A DNA stretch of 64,000 bases from Trema orientale (lineage: Eukaryota; Streptophyta; Magnoliopsida; Rosales; Cannabaceae): the NCBI GenBank assembly GCA_002914845.1, contig JXTC01000610.1:57612-121611 (forward strand), in the 5' to 3' direction. The notes under the pieces are model-generated. The model saw only the letters and a program-made list of their open reading frames with translations, was not told where the DNA came from and searched no databases. Position 1 is the stretch's first letter. Every line of letters starts with the position of its first letter. Below are positions 59,846-64,000 of this stretch, piece by piece. The position numbers and the translations under genes were made by a program.

Positions 59846-61280
59846 TCTATTGATAAGTCTAATTAGTTTATAAGACTATGTTTGTATATGATATAATTGG
59901 TATTTGGGAGAACTCACGAGATTTACGTCAATGCTTGAAACTAATTATTTTTTGATAAATACTAATATATATACATTGAGTGTTTATAAGCAATAGCCTT
60001 TTTTTAGTTCTTTTTAAAAAAAATGGCCATTTTTTACACCCATTTAATAAGTAGCAGTTTTATAATTTTATTTTTGATAAATGGTTGTTTTTTAGTTGAT
60101 CTATTTTTTAAAGAATAAATTCTTTTTAAAACATAAATCAATTTTATACAAAATAAATCAATTTTCTTAAAAAAATAAATCAATAAATTTTGTTCTATTA
60201 AATATGAAAAATGGTCATTTTTTAAATAATATTCAGCATTCGGCCATTTTTTAACATTGTTTGAAAATTAGCCAGTGTTCAAACAGTGATTCAAAATTCA
60301 GCCATTTAGCTAAAAAACCCATTATACATTTCCTTACGTACTTCTTGGATTCAAAATCCACCCATGTATTGAGAGTTGTAAACAGATAAATAACCACGTT
60401 AAAAGGATATAATAATTGAAGTCTAAATTCTTACATGGTCAATTAAAGCTCATTATCTCATTTAACCTACAAAGTCTTTAGTTCTCAGTCGATCCATAAT
60501 TGACCTAACAAATCCCAAGTTGTCACTTAGCCGACTGAGGTCAAGTTCTGAGTTGGTCATTAAAGCTTATTATCTGATTTAACCTACAAAGTCTTAAGTT
60601 CTCAATTTATCCGTAAGTGACTTGACAAATCCCAAGTTCTCACTTAGCCAACTTATGATGGAACAAGCCCTAACATCTAAGTTTTCACTTGGCTCAAGCC
60701 AAGTTCTCGCTTGGCCGAGCACAAGTATAACGTAATTTTGACTCTAACAAAGTATTGTACAATATTGATCACCTTATTTTTTTTTTTGTTTTTAATTTCT
60801 CTCTCGTCACTTTCTCTCACGTTACTTTCTCTCTTTCAAAAGTGGTATTTTTAACTAAATTTTAAAAGTAGTATTTTTCTAAATTTATATTTAAAAAGTG
60901 GTATTTTTTAAAATAAACTTTTAAAAAGTGGTAATTTTATAAGTAGTATTTTCTTAAATAATTTTAGAAATGGTATTTTTGTAAATTAACTTTAAAAATG
61001 TTATTACTCAAAATTAACCTTTTAATATAACTTCTTAATAAAATGCAAAACTAAACATAATACTATAATAGAATAATACAATACACAACTTAATACAATA
61101 CAATACACCAAATGGTGGCCTCATGATATTATTTTACAGAATTCAAATCTCATGGTTAAAATTATAAAACAACCAAATCTCAGAATATACTTTTGTAACT
61201 AACTTTCCTAGGATTTGTTTCTTGAACGTTTAATTCGTTATTCTTAAGAATCAAGGTTTTCTAACACTTATACCTACAAA
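59846..61280. other. AT-rich intergenic region
   Basis: No gene is seen. It contains a 118-bp tandem duplication (60437-60655) and degenerate repeats of about 30 bp around aaaaagtggtattttt at 60838-61000. Confidence 0.4.
60437..60655 (+). repeat. 118-bp tandem duplication
   Basis: Copy 1 at 60437-60554 and copy 2 at 60555-60655 share atttaacctacaaagtctt and aaatcccaagtt.tcacttag. The string cacttagcc/cacttggc continues degenerately to about 60720. Confidence 0.8.
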
Positions 61281-61645
61281 AACCGAAAAGAATTACAAAA
61301 ATACGGAAATTACAATTTTTTCCAATTTTTGTACGGTTTTAATTAGGAAAATATCACTTTTTAAAAAATTATTTAGAAAATTATCATTTTTAAAATAGTT
61401 ACTGGTTACTGGTTTCTGGAAACTGGTTACTGGAAACTGGTTACCAGTTATAAATATCTTCGATTACTAGTTATCAGTTTCTGGAAACTGGTTATTAGAA
61501 ACTAGTTACTATTTTAAAAAATGGTATTTTTATAAATATTTTTTAAAAGATAATATTTTTCTAATAAAAACCGTACCGCTGAAAACACAAAAGCACCGTA
61601 TTTTTCCAATTCTTTTCAAAAATACCGTATATTTTCTAATTTCCC
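61281..61645. mobile_element. Foldback element with minisatellite loop
   Basis: The left arm (61281-61400) reads gtacggttttaattaggaaa, tatcactttttaaaaaatta and aaatagttactgg in that order. The right arm (61511-61645) mirrors it as complement (aaatggtatttttataaat, ttttctaataaaaaccgtac). Between them lies an array of ACTGGTTACTGG units (61398-61510). No coding is present, and the target duplication was not resolved. Confidence 0.65.
61398..61510. repeat. ACTGGTTACTGG / GTTTCTGGAAAC minisatellite
   Basis: Short units of 6-18 bp alternate actggttactgg and gtttctggaaactgg, with a partly inverted second half (ttaccagttat). Confidence 0.8.
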
Positions 61646-62908
61646 CAAGAATCAACGCATGTTTTACTTTGGCCGCGTCTTGCTTAATGTTCCTCTTTCA
61701 TTGTTATTAACTTATAGTAAGCAAATTATAACAAAGTAAAAGGAAAAAAGTAAACCATAAAGTTCATTCAACGCTAAATAAATAAATAAACGTATTTGAA
61801 AATGATATAATAAATAAATAACACCAAACGTAAAATCTATGAAAAAAGACAAACTGCTTGATTACGTGACAATGCCTACCGTGGCAATGACCAGTTTGAC
61901 TTCTACATACGCGCACACGTAAGGTGCTGATCCATATAAGCATTTCAATGCGGCATCATGCATGCACCAACGAAACTTCTTATCGTCATTTTATTTTTTA
62001 TTTACTATTTCTTTTAATTAACAATCGTCTTTTTCTAATTTTAAATAATTAAATATAGTATTTTTGAAAGAATAATTGAAAATATTAAGCATAAGAAGTT
62101 CTAGATACAATTAAATGTATTAAAATTTGAGTACTAGTCATTGAGTTTTCTCTATTTATAGTGATGAATGATGATCAGCAGCTATTCACATTAGTCAAAT
62201 CACTCATTTGCCATTGATAGTACCAGTATTAAAAAATATTTGTACAAAAATGAGTATGCATATGCACATATGAAAAGTGTTAGTCCTTACTTATTTTGGA
62301 CATTGTCACACCAATACTCATCAAGATATTATTGATCCAGACGTATGCATCAAACCGGAATTTGCAAGACTATTAAACAGGGTACTGTATTTTATTATAA
62401 TTGTTTTAAATATAGATCGACCATAAAGATGTAATAATACAAAGGAAAAACATATAATAAATTAATACTCCTTTAGCTGCTCACAAATAAATATTTCTTT
62501 TAAAAAGGGCAAAGATAATGTTACTTTTTCGATTATTTTGAATATTTTAGCCCAAACCTTTGAACAACTCAAACTCATGTTCTGTTCTCACTAACAGTGT
62601 CTGGCCTCTCAATCAAGACCTTTGCACAGTCAGTCCTACCAATATGTTATAGATATGAGTGAGTCTCTATAGTGCCTCACATGCAACGTATTGGTGGCCT
62701 GGCCAAACAGAGAGGCACATTTTTCCGTGTCGACACTCTCCGAAAAAAATATTTCTTCCCTCTCAAAATCTGTTTTGTCTCGTTTTTTAAGTCAGACATT
62801 ATATAAATATATACGTATGGGAAAGAAAAGAAAAAAGTCACTGATCATAATATGCTCGACGAAATTCCTCACTGAACTAAAATTCAAGTAAAATGAGTTG
62901 CAATAATT
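61646..62908. other. Intergenic region
   Basis: No gene is seen. It is AT-rich, with the 3' UTR of the minus-strand DUF4228 gene at its right edge. Confidence 0.4.
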
Positions 62909-63364
62909 TCAGAGTTCAATTCTTCGGTTGCCTCGGTCCACCGAAGAAATATCCAGCATTGGGACTTTACAACAATGTCCCTGAAACCCATAAATACCTA
63001 TACTACCCCTGCAGCTGGAGCGAGAGAGTGCCGAGCTGGCCTTGATGGCGAGGGCACAAAGGTCCGGCAGAGATAGCGGTGCTCGGGAGTGAGAGAGCGG
63101 GAGGAGGAAGTAGATTTGGCCCAGCTGGAGGTAATCGTCGGGGCCCAGCTGGGGCGGGTGGGCCCCAATGAACATGGACTCTGAGCTGCAGAGGAAGCAG
63201 TTTGGGGTTCGGGACAAGACTTGGGCCGCCTTCAATGGCTGCTTCAGCTCCTCTAGCCTTCCGTCCAAATGGATTATCTGAGCTGTAACTGGCCCCTTCA
63301 GCCTCATTCTTCCGGCCTTGTAATTTGTTGTGTATAGGATTTGGGAAGAGGCACAAATTCCCAT
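62909..63364 (-). CDS. DUF4228 (PADRE) domain protein, N-myristoylated
   Basis: A single-exon 151-aa protein starts MGICASSQ, a strong N-myristoylation signal with a palmitoylatable Cys, suggesting membrane attachment. The following VTAQIIHLDGRLEELKQPLK and CFLCSSESMFIGA, then LGPDDYLQLGQIYFLLPLS, match the DUF4228/PADRE family of small plant proteins. Many of these respond to abiotic stress and pathogens; the biochemical role is unknown. The C terminus (ISSVDRGNRRIEL) is less typical. The window shows no intron. A TATA box lies 105 bp upstream and a (GA)n tract sits in the leader. An overlapping open frame on the same strand is ignored because it lacks family motifs. Confidence 0.88.
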   Translation of the reverse strand: MGICASSQILYTTNYKAGRMRLKGPVTAQIIHLDGRLEELKQPLKAAQVLSRTPNCFLCSSESMFIGAHPPQLGPDDYLQLGQIYFLLPLSHSRAPLSLPDLCALAIKASSALSRSSCRGSIGIYGFQGHCCKVPMLDISSVDRGNRRIEL

Positions 63365-64000
63365 TTGTCTTAAGTTTTTTAGAGAGAGAGAGAGAGAGAG
63401 AGAGAGATGAATATATTGTTGTTCGTTTGCGTGTTAATGGTGATGTGGTCGGGGAAGAGAAAGATTGCTATTTATAGAGCAGAAAAAGAAAGATTAATAA
63501 AAGTGACTTTTCTTTCTTTTCCTTTTTTTCTTTTTTAAAAGAGAATAAAGAAAAAGAGACGTATTTATTGGTCAAAATGATATTATCCAATTATATTTGC
63601 ATCTTAACCTCCTTATATAGTCATATTATTTAAAGTGGTTTTTATTTTAGAAATGGTACTAGACTACTAGTTATATATATATTTTAGAATATAATTAAGA
63701 CCATGCAGTCGTACAATTATTACTTAAAAAGAACAGTCTTTCTGGTCCAAAATGTTGTTCTATTATTTGTTCTTCCATCAGAAAGAGCAGTTTAGTAAGA
63801 GAGCACACACTTTTAGATTTAACAATTGAACAGGGTTAAAGACACCCTTCGATTAATAATTTCTTGTTATACCATTGTACGAGTTCACTAGTTCTCCTAT
63901 AAGTATAAAATACTAAGAGAAAGGTAAACATTAATCTCCCAAATAAGTACGAATTAAGCTAATTAAAAACACACTACTGGCTTGTCTAACTTTCATTTCA
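63365..64000. other. Upstream region of the DUF4228 gene
   Basis: This holds the 5' UTR with an (AG)n tract at 63381-63408, the TATA box and then AT-rich promoter DNA to the window end. No further gene is seen. Confidence 0.45.
63469..63476 (-). promoter_or_regulatory. Probable TATA box of the DUF4228 gene
   Basis: The minus strand reads CTATAAATAGC, a consensus plant TATA box, 105 bp before the start codon. Confidence 0.65.

Noticed and set aside
63003..63356. 117-codon Pro-rich ORF overlapping the DUF4228 gene
   Set aside because: It is in an alternative frame of the same strand. The MGICASSQ frame carries the family motifs.

Overview
This is a nuclear window from a flowering plant. It has spliced genes with GT-AG introns, long AT-rich intergenic DNA, many nested transposable elements and a nuclear tRNA-Asn gene. 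The globin gene at 46.9-48.0 kb encodes a class 1 phytoglobin. Its sequence, including the C-terminal end -KPSST, closely resembles the Parasponia/Trema haemoglobins as I remember them. I therefore infer Rosales, probably Cannabaceae, but no search was run. The draft contains one long N run (22682-23120) and isolated single Ns at 1988, 11050, 15892, 33573 and 55334 that look like assembly joins.

Host genes in order: a seven-exon SAM-dependent methyltransferase (2014-4534, +); tRNA-Asn(GTT) (5116-5189, -); a truncated SAUR-like ORF (12308-12562, +); an ARIADNE-type RBR E3 ubiquitin ligase (15003-19186, +); a MIP1-leucine-zipper/DUF547 protein (26490-30907, +); a coiled-coil protein of unknown function (34012-36051, +); PDV2, a plastid-division receptor (37522-40440, +); class 1 phytoglobin (46925-48021, +); and a DUF4228/PADRE protein with an N-myristoylation motif (62909-63364, -). 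They share no operon-like logic and appear to be independent genes separated by transposons.

Mobile DNA fills most of the rest. It includes a tRNA-derived SINE (1232-1405) with a sister copy inside an intron of the RBR gene (17632-17806); a non-autonomous Helitron (5267-6061); a decayed LINE (about 6471-9950, -); a solo LTR with intact target duplication (10438-12258) ending 49 bp before the SAUR start codon; and a hAT-like MITE (12805-13335). Further along are a long foldback element (19931-21093), a second foldback (about 32487-33601), several MITEs (41-43 kb), a CACTA element with TNP2-type remnants (49585-54167) and an almost complete Ty1/copia element (55084-59840, -). Two foldback elements have minisatellite loops (about 43607-45152 and 61281-61645).

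I found no clearly novel multi-gene system. The observations most worth checking are a hypoxia-responsive promoter element match upstream of the phytoglobin gene; the two foldback elements whose loops share a GTTTC..GGAAAC minisatellite core; the methyltransferase intron that can be read through in frame and carries a duplicated, mutated splice donor; and the LTR/SAUR junction.
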